Below are positions 1 through 13,009 of a stretch of DNA of 64,000 bases, piece after piece. The stretch comes from Trichinella spiralis. Taxonomy: Eukaryota > Nematoda > Enoplea > Trichinellida > Trichinellidae. The notes below the pieces were generated by a model. That model was not told where the DNA came from. It did no database searches and saw only the letters and a program-made list of their open reading frames with translations. Each line of letters starts with the position of its first letter. Positions within the stretch are counted from its first letter, which is position 1. The stretch covers positions 15,017,913 through 15,081,912 of the forward strand of contig CM012954.1 in NCBI GenBank assembly GCA_000181795.3, written 5' to 3'. The position numbers and the translations under genes were made by a program.

Positions 1-3000
1 AATTAACAAACAATCATGCTCGATAACTTACAGCTCGAGTTTATATAGATTACAGACTCAAGAACTCCTCAGTGAAGTTTAACTAATTAGTCTAACTCAA
101 AGAATTATACTTACCTAACTTACCCTTGTCTTTGGGATGTCTTCTTTTATCTTCTATTCTTCTGTATCTAAATGTAGAAGAATTAATTTAATGAAATATT
201 GTATAATAAATAAAAAACAAAGCCGTTTTTAATGGTCTTCTTCGTCTGTCATTGCATTGAAAGCGCCATTGTTCATTCGCCGCACCTCGTTCGCCTACAA
301 TCATTTGAAATGAATTTCTAGAGCAACTAATAGTAGCCTCCGGAAAATTTACATAAAGTTCATTTCCAATGATTAACAAGTATGAAACGTATTTCATTTC
401 GTTGAACAAACATTATTTGGGCCACGCATAAGCTCAAAAGCAAACAAATTGAAATTGCATGCTAATTTTAGTTGAATCTGCACCACGCCTTTGTTTGAAA
501 AGATAACATTTTCTATATCTAAGAACATGCCTACGCCATTGCATAATGCACAAATGAACTGGGCAATTGTCGTTCAACGCTGCTTTTAGTTTACAAAGTC
601 AATATACCTTGTTAATGGCTAATATGAAGGCAATTTTCAAACGGCCCCTATTTGCATAAATGTCAGACACTGCGCATGCAACGTTAAAAGCCGACTTACG
701 TAAGTTGAATATGCTACACAATAATGAATTAGAACCTAATGTCAACATAATATAAACAATGGGTGTGCACATTGGTTGCGCCCTCTGACAAGCAAAATTC
801 ACTATATACAAATTTTGATTTATCTGATGTCCTTATGGTGTTCAGTTTCAAAAACAATGTAGAGTGATAATAAAAATAAATAACTTCTGTATGAAAACAG
901 TATTTTTCTGCCCTGCATAATAGAAAGCACTCTGCGCTTAGTGTAATAGACCTGCTTAGTTTAAAATGAAATTTGAAGCTTAACAACTGAAAATTTAAAA
1001 ATTTATCGTCTTCAACAGTAAAAACTTTGTAACCTTAGTGTTAGTAATCTCGAAATCTTAGTATTACTTAGTAACCTTCTTATCCTTAATTTGTCAATTC
1101 AAATAATGTACAGTACTGTATTTTCTATCATTAAGTATTTTTCAGTAATTTCATTTATGAATTATACTTTAAATTCTTATTATTAGATGCTTTTTCTTTT
1201 CCTCATTTTATTTGCTTAATGTAGTTTATATTTTTTGCTTTGTATTCTGTGCTCGTGTAAGATGAAACTGTCTGTTGGAATTACGTCGTTTATTTGAAAT
1301 GACACTTGTATTTGTTTCACTGACAAGGTTGAAGATGTAGTGCAGTCAAGTTAACTTTCATCAGTTAGGTTAATACCTGCAGATTTGCATGTACTTTTAA
1401 TTAATTGCTTTGTGATTCATGCCTGAATTCTTGATATACTTTTATGTCGCTTGTGCTTTTTGCCGTTTGTGCTTATTTGCACACAACGAGGCGTCTGATG
1501 ATTTTCTGCCATGCTTCATATTCCCGCGTTAACCCAACTAAAAGTAGGTTACATGATTAGCAAATACAATTTTACAGAAGCCGCCATGACTTCACTTTCT
1601 TTCCACGGCTTCCCTATTTTGCATCTATTTTCCCAACAAACTCTGCCTACTGCATCATGTGCAGATTATTGTCTCACTTGCCGTTGACTGTCACTATGAC
1701 GTGTTTTTTTATCCAGCTTGCCTGTCTGATCCCTTTATAAACTGCAATCTGACTGAAATCCTGTTCTCCAAACTCCATTTCAGCTCCTTTCTTCCAAATC
1801 CGTCCCCAAACCACCATCACTATTATGTCTTCCCCCATAACTTCAGGCAGTCGTTTGCTTATAATATTGCTGCACAAATGTTGCTCTGAGCTGTTTTCTC
1901 TGATTTCCTTATTCTTACGTACCTGGCAGTCTTATAAACATTTCAATGTGCTTTGAAATGGTATGATAAGCAGTACTTACTGATGTTGAGTATGACGCAA
2001 GATAAAATATCTTTTCTTGTGGAATCTATTGTGGCTGAACAACACTTTACCAGCAGAAAATTAATTATGGATTAGGAATCAAAACGAAGGTGTGTATTGA
2101 AAATTTTGTAAAAAGAAATAATTATATTCCTTCATATTTGTAAAATATACATAGAGAGGCGTTTAAATTACAGGGAGGGGCGGATATAAATCCCCGTACA
2201 GCTTTTCAGCTGCTTCCCAAATCTCACAAAAACACTCCTCTAATTTAGACCACTATTCTTGCAGAATTCATTTTTTCACAACGTTGCAATGCATCAACAC
2301 GAGAGTTCCGGTGAGGTTATCAAAGCAGCAAGGTTAAAGAATGCACTTTGTTAAGAATCGCCAACAAAATAACAAAAATGCCTCGACATAATGAAACTGG
2401 TAATTGCTCTGCTTTAAAGGCAGTGCTACTATCTTTCCACTCAATAATTTGCTACAAAGTCTCTAAAAATTGGCGGTAAAGAATGAAAAACGTCAAAACT
2501 GAATTATATTGCACGATATGCATCTCGTTTGATGCAGCGTGTCAAGGTGGCCGTATTTTTGGTTCTTAAGCGTAGCATACGCAATCAGTTTCTCGTTGAA
2601 AGCTTTAAAAGCGCTATAGATCTTTTGAAGGTTCACTAGAAAAACAAACCGACCTCTCGAATCATTTTAAAACAGTTGTGAATGGTTTCAACATCAGAAG
2701 ATTTAGTAATGGTCAAACTCAAACAGTGTCATTTTGTAAGCCTTTTTTGTATCTTCAACTTCTGAGACCAATGACAAAATTAAACCGGCAACCAAACACT
2801 GCATGATTGCGAACGCATTTGTTACTTGGCCATAGTGCTGTAAGTAACCGGTGCATTTTTCTGTGAGAATGAATACGTGAATACAACTTCTTCGTTTCAA
2901 TGACATCTATATCTTGAGGTGTCATCGCCGTAGAAATCTGGATACAGTTAGGTTGTTAGTGAACGCCGGATTGTCTATTATTTCTGATTAGTGCTTCTGT

Positions 3001-4340
3001 GATACACTGACAATAAAAGAGGCTTTTCACATGAGTTTGAGTTCCATTAAATTTTCACAATGATGAAGACACCCAAGTCACCCACCTCCCATATCAGCGT
3101 TGCTGTATATATGCCATTATTTATTTGCAGTGGAGTAGTCACTTTTAATTTTTTACCATGAATGTCATGTATTGGTAAAATTTTTCAAAATTTTAAAATG
3201 ACTGAAATATAGATAGAACAATGAATGTCTTCTACTTACATATTGTCTTTCTTCCTTTGTCAGATCTATGTATGCATTTCCAACAATTCCCACTCTGGAA
3301 AAGTAATTAGGAATTAGAAATTTAAAAACAAATCCTATGAATTTTAATATTATTATCAAGCACTGTTATTTGTCTTCAGTTATCTTTTACAACATGGATA
3401 CTGCATATTTGTTTATCTGATGATAAACATGCAAATCCGCAATACATAACCATATATTTATTGTATCACTTACTTGTTTATAATATGCAGATGAATTCAA
3501 GCATGTAGAAAATGCTGAAGGGTTGTAGTTTCAAGGATCAAGTAATTGCTATATTAATATGATACTTGTTTGTCTGCAGTTACTATAAAAAACAAAAGTA
3601 ACATGGAAATTGGAATATTTCAATGTAAGTAATAAACCGGAAAAACCAAATTTATTTGTCATATTAGGCAAATCATGCATAGAATATCTGCACCTTATCG
3701 AATAATACTTACATTTTAATTATAGACGATATACAAGAGTGTGATTAAATTTACGAGCCTTCTATTATGAAGTCAAACTAAATAAGTGACCACAAAGGCG
3801 GCATTCTGCCATATAGTATGGTAGTAAGTTAAGTTGCCTTTGGATATACAACCTATTTTTGATGCGTGAGAGCGTAATAGCATAAATTATAAGTGTAGTT
3901 TTATTAATTTGTCTGTTATAATCAGAGTTCTTTTGCTTAAAGGCATGTAAGCTGATGAACAGTGCAAATAGTATGGAAATTCATTTCATCAATTTCAATT
4001 AGTACATTAGCATTACTGGTTCAATTTGTTATATTAACAAATGTAATTGTTGTATGTTGTAAAAAAATTGAAATTGTTATTCTTTATACTACGTCATATT
4101 TTATATTACCATCATATATTTAGGCGGATAATAGATATCTTTGAAAGAAAAGCGGAAGAACCAGTTAACGGAAAATGAAATTTTATTACATACAATTTCT
4201 AAAGGATCTCTGAAATGAATTCCTTTTTTTAACTCTCATTACTGGAAATTATTAATTTTGCTCCTACATCCAAGCATAGAATGAATGTTAGTAAAAAAAA
4301 TAGAAATTTCATGGTTTTTAGCAGGAATATCGTTAAAGAC
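1..4340. other. AT-rich stretch with no recognised gene
   Basis: I see no convincing coding exon on either strand. Only short open frames of low-complexity composition occur. No tRNA, rRNA or recognisable transposase motif was found. It reads as intergenic sequence or very long intron sequence of a gene outside the window. Confidence 0.5.
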
Positions 4341-4898
4341 CTACAGGCTAAGATAAAATAAATTTAATGAAGTGCAAAAATTAAAGTTCAACCATACAGA
4401 AAAAGCATCAGTTACGTTGGAAACCGTTAAAACACTTCCACAAGTTACGTGATCAATACTAACACGGTAATTCGGTTTCAGTAACTCACCATTAGAAAGA
4501 AGATTTGTTGGGGAATTCAATGAGGCTGTACATAAGTATTGGAACCGGTACTGTGGATAAACTATTCGACAAAATTTTGGATAATGTACTGGGCAGTAGT
4601 AGATTTCACCAATTATTCTGATGGATTTCTCAGTACATTCATCTTGCACAATATTGGTCGCACAGCATTTGTGATTAGCAGGTTGTTTTATGTGAAGCAT
4701 ATATGAACAGTAAAGAATAGATGGTCTGAAATGAAATAACAGTTTCTGAAGATAGTATTGAAGAGAAGAGCAGAACGCTCTTCTTGACTGCTGCTCAACA
4801 CACTGAAAGACTAAATAACCATGAGGATGAAATTCTTCTAATTTATACAGGGTCAAGTCGACGGAATTAGCATATGACATTGCCTTAGGTAAAATCAA
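4341..4898 (-). CDS. Uncharacterised 185-codon open frame, possible exon
   Basis: I do not recognise this frame. It is unusually long for such AT-rich sequence and encodes a cysteine-rich product (about 14 Cys) without low-complexity runs. Inside it, a segment from about 4730 down to about 4490 is flanked by an acceptor-like TTTCAG and a donor-like GGTGAG, so part of it could be a real exon. Its 5' end (about 4870-4925) resembles sequence that recurs near 9.33 kb and 12.74 kb, so it overlaps the local repeat family. It may be a decayed repeat-borne gene, a lineage-specific gene exon, or chance. No domain is visible. Confidence 0.2.
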   Translation of the reverse strand: MILPKAMSYANSVDLTLYKLEEFHPHGYLVFQCVEQQSRRAFCSSLQYYLQKLLFHFRPSILYCSYMLHIKQPANHKCCATNIVQDECTEKSIRIIGEIYYCPVHYPKFCRIVYPQYRFQYLCTASLNSPTNLLSNGELLKPNYRVSIDHVTCGSVLTVSNVTDAFSVWLNFNFCTSLNLFYLSL

Positions 4899-4920
4899 TT
4901 CACTGTTAATCCTAAAAGCG

Positions 4921-4948
4921 TAATTACATTACATTACATTACATTACA
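4921..4948. repeat. (ATTAC)n microsatellite
   Basis: About five perfect tandem copies of the pentamer ATTAC are visible immediately after the recurring segment at 4870-4925. Confidence 0.85.
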
Positions 4949-5389
4949 ATCGAACATTTCTTTAACCCCTTCAGACACAAATTTTTTTCTGTGGAACAGT
5001 CTTTTTTTAATATGCGTTTTAGACATATTATGTTTTCTGAGGAAAGTGATAATCGTAATCCAAGCAATTATGAGGGCGTTGAGGGGAGTAAATATAATGT
5101 GCATTTTCCGTTAAAGCAGATTGGATCAAAATTGATACAGGTAATCTAAGCAACTGCACTCAGCACCTTAAAACTTTGGAAACTGCTGTCAATTTTAGCA
5201 CCATCTTCACATCAAGGTTTAGTATTAAAAAATTATTATTTTTAATTTCTGCTCAGTTCTCAATTTATACATCAAAATGCAAATTCATGTTTTTTCATCT
5301 CATCTACATGTACAGTAGGGTGCATTATAAAAAATCTACAAAGATGAGAAGAAAATTGGCAATAAAATATTGTTAAGACCAGTGTCAAG

Positions 5390-6030
5390 AGCTCGTAAAC
5401 ACAAGAATGGCTAACAAGCACGTTTTAGTGAATAGCTATGCTGCATAAAACATTATGTATCAAAATTGATACCTTGGGCATTAAAGGTTTTAATAATGAA
5501 AGTTACTTCGTATGTATTCGTCCTTTATGTAATATAATACGATATAGATAAATTTATTTTTAAGTGTATTCTTCATGAATGTTAAAGAAGGAAAATTAGA
5601 TTGATCAAACACGTAAAATATTGCACTGCGCTGCTCATTTTGAATACACAATTTACTCAAATGCCATGATGTTGCATATACTAAAAATCACGCATACTGA
5701 TTCTGTTTCAAGAAAGCAGCAGAATAGTATAGATTAAGATAGACAATGCCTCACATTTACTACATATTTATTGCAAAAACAATGGGCATTTTCTCATGAA
5801 ACCCTGAATAACAGTATCATTCAACGATGTGAAAAACAACTCAACAACAAAAGTATAAATTAAGAAAAAAAGGCTTCAACCGTTCGCCAAAAAACAGCAG
5901 AGGCAAAAATAGTCCAAGGCATTTACTAATAGATCCATAAAACGATTTACTCTCAAAATCATATCAATTAATTGGAAAAATTTAGAAAACAACAACAAAT
6001 TTTGCCTCAAAATTGCTTGTGTAGTATTTG
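5390..6030. other. AT-rich sequence with diverged repeat remnants
   Basis: No gene is seen. The stretch around 5690-5830 (CACGCAT followed by a TTTATTGCAAAAA-type motif and ATGAAAC) resembles 7975-8110 and 11750-11790, indicating older, heavily diverged members of the repeat family that fills 6-12 kb. Confidence 0.4.
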
Positions 6031-6610
6031 GTGAGATATTGACTTAAAATTTGAAATAAAATGGAACATTGGTGGAAAAGAAAACAAAAGAATTATAATA
6101 TATAGACAATAAATAAAAATGCAAGGAAAGTCATTTTGTAAAAAATTTATTACAATGCATTTAAAAATTTCAGCGAAAAAATCATATCAATCAAATAAAA
6201 TTTCTTCCTGACTTTTCTTTATCATGTACAGCATCTTAAATCTTCAAAATTTTCAAACGTAATTTCTTCGATTAATGGCGCTTCTGAAGTGGTAATTTCT
6301 AAATATAAACAAACGCAATAAAATATAAATATACTATAAAATATATTATATATCAAATATAAATATATTCAAATAAATATAATAAGTAAATAAAGAGATG
6401 GAAATGCAAATTTGTTGCAATATCGCATTTATTCCTTTCATAAATGTCAAATTTTGAAACCAGTTGTTTTATAAATTTCTCAAAAAATCATTGATTAGAT
6501 ATTATAGAAAATTTATGAGCATTTATTCCAGGGGCTACTGCTATCAATTATAACAAATGCAATAACAAATTTTCATTTCAAATTTCCTAGCAACATTTCA
6601 TTATTTTTAC

Positions 6611-6897
6611 AGAACTTTAAAGTGAATATCAAATGGTTGACAAAAATACTATGGAAACGGGCATTTAGTTGTGATAAATATTTAATTTAATTACTTTTAT
6701 TTCAGTTTTATGCAACTTCCATAGCAAGGTACCACATTAAAATCACATTGTCACATGAGGCGCATAGCTACAGTCAAAAAGCGAAATACAATTCAAAGAG
6801 GGACATGCTTGGTATCAATGAAACGCTAATTGAATAATAAATATCATGTACTACATGGTATTCAATGAAATGATTAGTTTTTGAACAAAGAGAGACA
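6611..6897. repeat. Direct repeat, first copy (pair with 7413-7696)
   Basis: About 285 bp starting AGAACTTTAAAG recurs 0.8 kb downstream with high identity, only scattered substitutions and a few-base gap near the start. It ends at the shared TTGAACAAAGAGAGACA. It is the best-preserved part of the tandem array and suggests recent duplication or gene conversion here. Confidence 0.85.
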
Positions 6898-7412
6898 GAT
6901 AACAAAGAAGAAATTTTGTGAAAAACTTGCTGGACCTTTTTCGCAAAACAGCGAAGGAAGAAAAATGCGACATTAGTGGGAATGAAAATAATAGAAATAA
7001 AACATACAGTTAAACAAATATGCATGAAAAATGATTTTGTAAAGATTTATTTCATATTTTCGAAGAATCAAGCGAAGGGAATTATTTCCAAACAAAATTT
7101 GTTCCTGAATTTTCTTTTCCGCTTACAGAATCCGTAAGCTTAAAATTTTTCAAAAGTAAATTCTAAGAATAATTGCGCTTCTGAAATGAGAATTAATCAA
7201 AATGAAGAAATGAGAATGCAAATTTGATGCAATATTGCATTTATTCCTTTCATAAATGTGAAACTTTGAAACCAGTTTTGTTATAAAATTTCTCAAAATA
7301 TCAGCGATTGCTTATTCTTCAATATGTGTGCACGTTTATTCTCCCCAGTACTGCTTTCAATGTTTTCAAATGCAATGAATAATTTGTCGCTCTTTCGTAG
7401 CAATATTTTTGC

Positions 7413-7696
7413 AGAACTTTAAAGAATATCAAATGGTTGACAAAAATACTATGGAAGCGGGCATTTATTTGTGATAAATATTTAATTTAATTACTTTTAT
7501 TTCAATTTTATACAACTGCCATAGCAAGGTACCACATTAAAACCACATTGTCACATGAGGCACATAGCTACAGTTAAAAAGCGAAATACTATTCAAAGGG
7601 GGACATGTTTGGTATCAATGAAACGCAAATTGAATAATAAATACCATGTACTACATGGAATTAAATGAAATAATTAGTTTTTGAACAAAGAGAGAC
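7413..7696. repeat. Direct repeat, second copy (pair with 6611-6897)
   Basis: Second copy of the 285-bp block, spaced about 802 bp from the first. After the shared end the two copies diverge completely, giving a sharp right boundary. Confidence 0.85.
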
Positions 7697-8682
7697 ATGC
7701 AAGGCATACGTTATGACATTCAGGCATTAATGCATGTTAAAGGAAGATAATGTTGAAAATTCATTTCAATCAAGCATAATAAAAAGATAAATAAATAAGA
7801 AATAAGTATGTTGAACGAATTCCATTTCAGTTAGTTCTGAAAGAACATCAATAAATTTATCAAAACAGAGTATAAATGAAGAAAAAATGGATTGCTCAAA
7901 CAAGTAATATATTGCAAAAGGCAGCGTAGTTTGATTGCATTCTTTACGCAAATGTCAAAACTGCTACGCTAGATAAAAATCACGCATCCCAGTTTCGTTT
8001 CGAGAAAGTTATAAGTGGCAACTTCCCTATGTATTAACTTAGGCGCAATGCCTTAACTTCAATAGCCATTTATTCAAAAAATGCAGAACAGTTTCACCTG
8101 AAACTCTCCATAACACTATTATTTATCATTGCAAACATCCACCATTTAAAAGAGGAAGAAATTATGAGAAAAACTTTCTGAACTTTTTTCGCAAACAGCG
8201 AAGATATGCTAAAACGATTGAAAAGAAAAGACATAAAATATACAGTTAAATAAATATGCAAGATACATGAATTTGTGAAAATTTATCACCAATGTTCAAA
8301 TAATCGAGCGAACAGAAGTATCTCTTTCAAACTAAATTTGTTCCTGACTTTCGTTTTTTGTTACAGAATGCTTAAAATTTCAAATTTTTTTAAGCGTAAT
8401 TTCTTTGTTTGACTACTCTTCTCAAATAGATATTAGCGAAAATTATGACAGGAGAATGCAATTCTGACGCAATATTCACTTTCTCTCTTCTATAAATGTT
8501 AAATTTGCTTGGCAGCTTGGCTAATTCATTGTATCTATAAGTTCACTTGTGATGGATTGTTAATTAATTTATTTTTATTGCATTTCCAATTAAGGTTTAC
8601 GCAAACTATTCCATTTTCAATGCATTTTCATAAGCGGTATGCCAGGAGTGTTGGAAAGCGAAAATATACTCAAAGAATCATA

Positions 8683-9375
8683 CTTTTCATATCATTGCTA
8701 AGCTGATTGATCAGTAAAGATGATGAACCACATAGTAATGCGTGCAATGATAGTTTTTAACAAATAAAAGATATGAAAAGCATATAATAGGACAATCAGG
8801 TATTTTTCAAAGTGAAAGCAAAATATCGTTGGAAATTCTTCCAATGGTACATTTTAAATAGATAAATTAATATAAAGTTAGTATTGTCGGATGTTCTATG
8901 TCAAGATCATGCCGATTGGAAACACCTTCGATCAAATTAATCAAAATGGCCTATAAATGGAGGGAAATTTGATCGCAGAAATGCAAAAAATATCATGCGA
9001 GGCATCAAATGTTAAATGATTCCTTTACTAATATACACAAGGTGTTCCATTTGGGGAAACTCACGCATGCTAGTTGCGTATAATGAGAATTTCAGATTGG
9101 CGAATTCTTTGTGTATTAATTTGCAACCAACATATTGTCTGCTGTGATACCTACATAGAACGTTAGTATAACTGTAAAAATCACTTACCTTTTAACCATC
9201 GATTATACTGAAGAGGAGATTTTATTGCACTTCTTGTGGGACGTTCTTTACGCTGTTTACTATGAAGACTATGAATAAGCGTGAAGATGACATTGTCAAA
9301 AGTATTTGAATTTCAAGGAAATAGAATAATATGACATTGCCTTGGGTGATGTGAATTCATTTTTGCTCAGTTTTA
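8683..9375. repeat. Segmental duplication, copy 1 (shorter)
   Basis: 8683-9118 is nearly identical to 11268-11701. The following 9116-9375 aligns, more diverged, with 12496-12790. Copy 1 therefore lacks about 795 bp that copy 2 has between these two parts. The breakpoint lies at a shared ATTAA, which suggests a microhomology-mediated deletion in copy 1. Confidence 0.85.
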
Positions 9376-10552
9376 GCGTAACGGTATAGAAACATTATGA
9401 TAAAGTGTACTAATTGCTCATTAAGAAGAACGTGCATGGTTTTGACGTAGCATTCTGTGGAAGCAAATAATGATATATATGAAGTTATTACTGATATAAT
9501 TAGGTAAAGCTATGATGATGACGTAATATTTTACATTTGAACTTCGGATTGTCATTATTCCATTCTTAAATACCTATGAAATTGTCAGAAATTTCCTCTG
9601 GGTGCTTGAATAATGTTAAAATTACAATTGAAATCGAAAATGAAAATGTTCAGTAGATGTCGATCTGATTCAAACGATGAAGTCAATTTTGCCTGAGCTG
9701 CAGTTTTTTGAAAAAGAACTACATGCATATTTTACGTTTATTGAGAGTGTACAGTTAGCATTTGTATTCTAGAGTTGAGGAATGCTGAACAATGAGTTCA
9801 AGAATGGCATTCATCAGCAAAACACTTATTTGGTTTCGAAATGTGCCAGTAATTTTTTAATTACTTTCTAAAAACGTTTTATTAGAAAATGGCAACAGTA
9901 TGAAAAACATTTTTATTAAATTACACAAAAATTTCCAATCTACTTCAAAGATGAAAAATCATTGTCACAATGTTATGAATATTAACGTTCAACTATCCAG
10001 AGCAACGCAGCGTTTTTGCTCTGGGAGATGAACGTATGAGAATCTAATATGAGGAACAAATGCAAGAAGCGCATTTCAAAAGAAATACAATTCCGAAAAA
10101 GATGAATTCAAAAGAATTCCATACCTAAAATAAACCTAAAGCACAAACAAACAAGTGATAAAATTAAAATGCAGCTGTGAATCGTAAAAAGGAAAACGGA
10201 AACATTGCCGCAAACATTAATAGTATTTTAATCAAAATAATCAAGATACAACACGTCGCATAAAAATAATATTTTTATCATAATGCGCTACTCATGGCCA
10301 GGGAAATATTTTATTAACACAAAGTAACCATTCAAAAGATATGAGGAATGAATGCAATCAAACGAAAATCAAATAAAAAGAAACCACATATATATATATA
10401 TATAAACATTATACATTAGAAATTCTCGAATTGTTGGGGAAAAGGGAAAATGTCATGTTACCATTGAAAGTACAATTATAAACACTGCAGCAGTAAAGTA
10501 AATGCATTGACTAGGCCCGTACACCGCAAGCGAATTAATGGAATTAACTGCG

Positions 10553-10716
10553 TTATTGATAACGCAACCATGCCACGTTAATTAATACGCGCAATGCATA
10601 TAAAGACCCGCGCAATGCTAAAGCATAGCAAAGCACGGCATTCAACGACCAAGACGGATAAAGGGTTATTGTACAAAAAACCAGACAGAGTAACATAAAA
10701 AATAACAATTTCGAAA
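10553..10716. repeat. About 160-bp direct repeat, first copy (pair with 11070-11234)
   Basis: Begins at TATTGATAACG and contains CCATGCCACGTTAATTAAT, AATGCATATAAAG, and AAAGCACGGCATTCAACGAC. It recurs about 517 bp downstream with scattered substitutions. It is more GC-rich and carries several CpGs compared with its surroundings. Confidence 0.8.
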
Positions 10717-11069
10717 TCTGCATTATTTAATGAACTTATTTGATGATATACAAGACAATTATAGTACGCTTGTAATTTTTTGGATTAAAAAATGGAAAAC
10801 TGAAAAAGCAGTATCCAGCTCTTCTAAGATATGCAGCGCAAATCATTTATGGGCAAATTACTGAGATGTAGTTTTCATTTCATGTATTGAACGATTAGTA
10901 ATTACAAGAAAACCAATGACTCATATCAGCTTCATTTTATGCGTGTTTTTGTGAATATTCACCACTCCCGCTCTAAACATTAAACGTACAATTCATAGCT
11001 CAGCAGTGCTCTTCCAACGCTTTGCCCAGGCATGAACTAGCCACGTTAATCAAGCAAACAAGCGCTACG

Positions 11070-11234
11070 CTATTGATAACGTAACCATGCCACGTTAATT
11101 AATAAGTGCAATGCATATAAAGCCCTGCGCAACGCTAAAGCATTGCAAAGCACGGCATTCAACGACAAACACGGATGGAGGACTATTGTACAAAAAACCA
11201 ACCAGAATAACATAAAAAATGAGAATTTCGATGA
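11070..11234. repeat. About 160-bp direct repeat, second copy (pair with 10553-10716)
   Basis: Same block as 10553-10716, lying directly upstream of the longer segmental duplication copy that starts at 11268. The GCATATAAAG core is conserved in both copies. Confidence 0.8.
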
Positions 11235-11267
11235 AATTTTGAAATTTTAAATTGTTGAAAAAAAAAA

Positions 11268-12790
11268 CTTTTCATATCATTGTAAGCAAATTGAATAATA
11301 AAGATGATGAACAACATAGTAATGCGAAAATGATAGTTTTTAACAAATAAAAGTTAGGAAAAGCTTACAATTGGACAATCAGGTATTTTTCAAAGTGAAA
11401 GCAAATTATCGTTGGAAATTCTTCCAACGGTACATTATAAATAGATAAATTAATATAAAGTTAGTATTGTCGGATGTTCTATGTCAAGATCATGCCGATT
11501 GGAAACACCTTCGATCAAATTAATCAAAATTGGCTATAAATGGAGGGAAATTTGATCGCAGAAATGCAAAAAATATCGTGCGAGGCATCAAATGTTAAAT
11601 GATTCCTTTACTAATATACACAAGGTGTTTTATTTGGGGAAACTCACGCATGCTAGTTGCGTATAATGAGAATTTCAGATTGGCGAATTCTTTGTGTATT
11701 AACATGGGCAATGTGCTAAGTTTAGGAGCCATTTATTGCAAAAACTCACGGTTCTTTTTCATGAAACATTTCAAAACAATTTACTCTATCCATATGAATC
11801 GAAGTTGGTAGGAAAATGCAAATATTGCGAAACAACGTTTTTCAGCACCCAAAACAGCAAAATCTATTTATTCCATGAAATTTTGATTTCTATTCGAAAA
11901 TCTTTCAAACAAGTGATATAGACGAATTAAAAAAAATGCAAAATCTATTGCCACATTTTCACACAATTCCTAGTAGCGTAGTTTTGGAGATTTTGCTGTA
12001 GTAAATCAGCTACCAAATTTGGATGCTAACGGTAATGACAAAAAAAATAAAATCTTTAATAGTCACGCATACGACTTGTTGTGCTTTTAATTGTCTGAGT
12101 TGCTCAAGTGGCTCTGATTGAAATTTATTTCGACACTGTCAATGGTTCCCGAAATAAGGATGCTCCTTGTTGAGAGAGAAGAACATGAAATTTGTACTTG
12201 ACTGCTATTTATATAATTCAAGCTACATAAAATTTAGATGTTTTATTTGAGCTACTGTATTCAATGATTACGATTTAGAATTAGCGTACAATGAAATTTA
12301 CTATTTTTCAAATTAATAATTTATTGCAACACAATATTTTTTACATAAATCCCATTTTATAAAATGAGATTTGAACAATGTTGCTACGTAGCGCAACGAA
12401 ATGTGCATTAGTATGGATAGTTGATTATATAAATATTATTATATATCTAGGCCGTGAAGCTGATCTGAATGTTAGTCGGAAAAACTGAAATCCATTAATT
12501 TGCAACTAACATATTGTCTGTAGTGATACCTACATAGAACGTTGGTTAGTATAATTGTGAAAATGACTGACTCACTATTTTACCATTGATGATGTTGAAG
12601 AGGAGACTTTATCGCGCTTGTTAACCGCTGTTCTTTCCACAGATTACTATGAAGATTGTGAATAACTATGAAGATGGCATTTTGAAAAGTCGGTCAAGTT
12701 CAAGGAATTATTAATAGTCAAAATATTCAATGTAGAGTAATCTGACTTTGCCTGTAATATGATGTAAATTCTTTTTGGCTCAGTTATGGC
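11268..12790. repeat. Segmental duplication, copy 2 (longer)
   Basis: 11268-11701 matches 8683-9118, and 12496-12790 matches 9116-9375. The intervening about 795 bp is absent from copy 1. Part of that interval (about 11697-11790) resembles about 8030-8110 in the neighbouring array, so the longer form is more likely the ancestral one. Only short open frames (up to 70 codons) occur. Confidence 0.8.
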
Positions 12791-12957
12791 GTATTTGCAT
12801 AGAAACATTAAGATAAACTTTTCTAACTGCTGAAAGTTATTATGATTTCGTTGAAAGTTAATAAAGCATTGCCGGAATAAAGCAAATAAGATTGCGCATT
12901 CGACCCGTTAATTCTCTCTCATCTGATAGATTTTTTCATAATGATGTAATAAAGATA

Positions 12958-12981
12958 TAATAATAATAATAATAATAATAA
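12958..12981. repeat. (TAA)n microsatellite
   Basis: Simple trinucleotide run about 30 bp upstream of the tRNA gene. Confidence 0.8.
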
Positions 12982-13009
12982 AATGTTATAGTGATAAATG
13001 CAATGATGA

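Larger units (their letters stand above)
6030..8515. repeat. Degenerate tandem repeat array, unit about 0.8-1.2 kb
   Basis: Three diverged copies of one block can be aligned by eye. A segment with a GCAATAT..CATTTATTCC core and CATAAATGT recurs at about 6410-6500, 7209-7310 and 8453-8515. A preceding block (ACAG, then CTTAAAATTT, then GTAATTTCTT) recurs at about 6225-6300, 7125-7190 and 8365-8410. No copy keeps an open frame longer than about 85 codons, and no transposase, LTR or terminal inverted repeat is evident. The likely origin is local tandem duplication followed by decay. Confidence 0.65.

Noticed and set aside
6774-7025. 83-codon minus-strand frame inside the repeat as a small gene
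   Set aside because: The second copy of the same repeat (7.4-7.7 kb) does not preserve the frame, so there is no sign of coding constraint.
6030-8515. CRISPR-like or phage-like array
   Set aside because: Units are 0.8-1.2 kb, diverged, with no short regular spacers, and the window is plainly eukaryotic.
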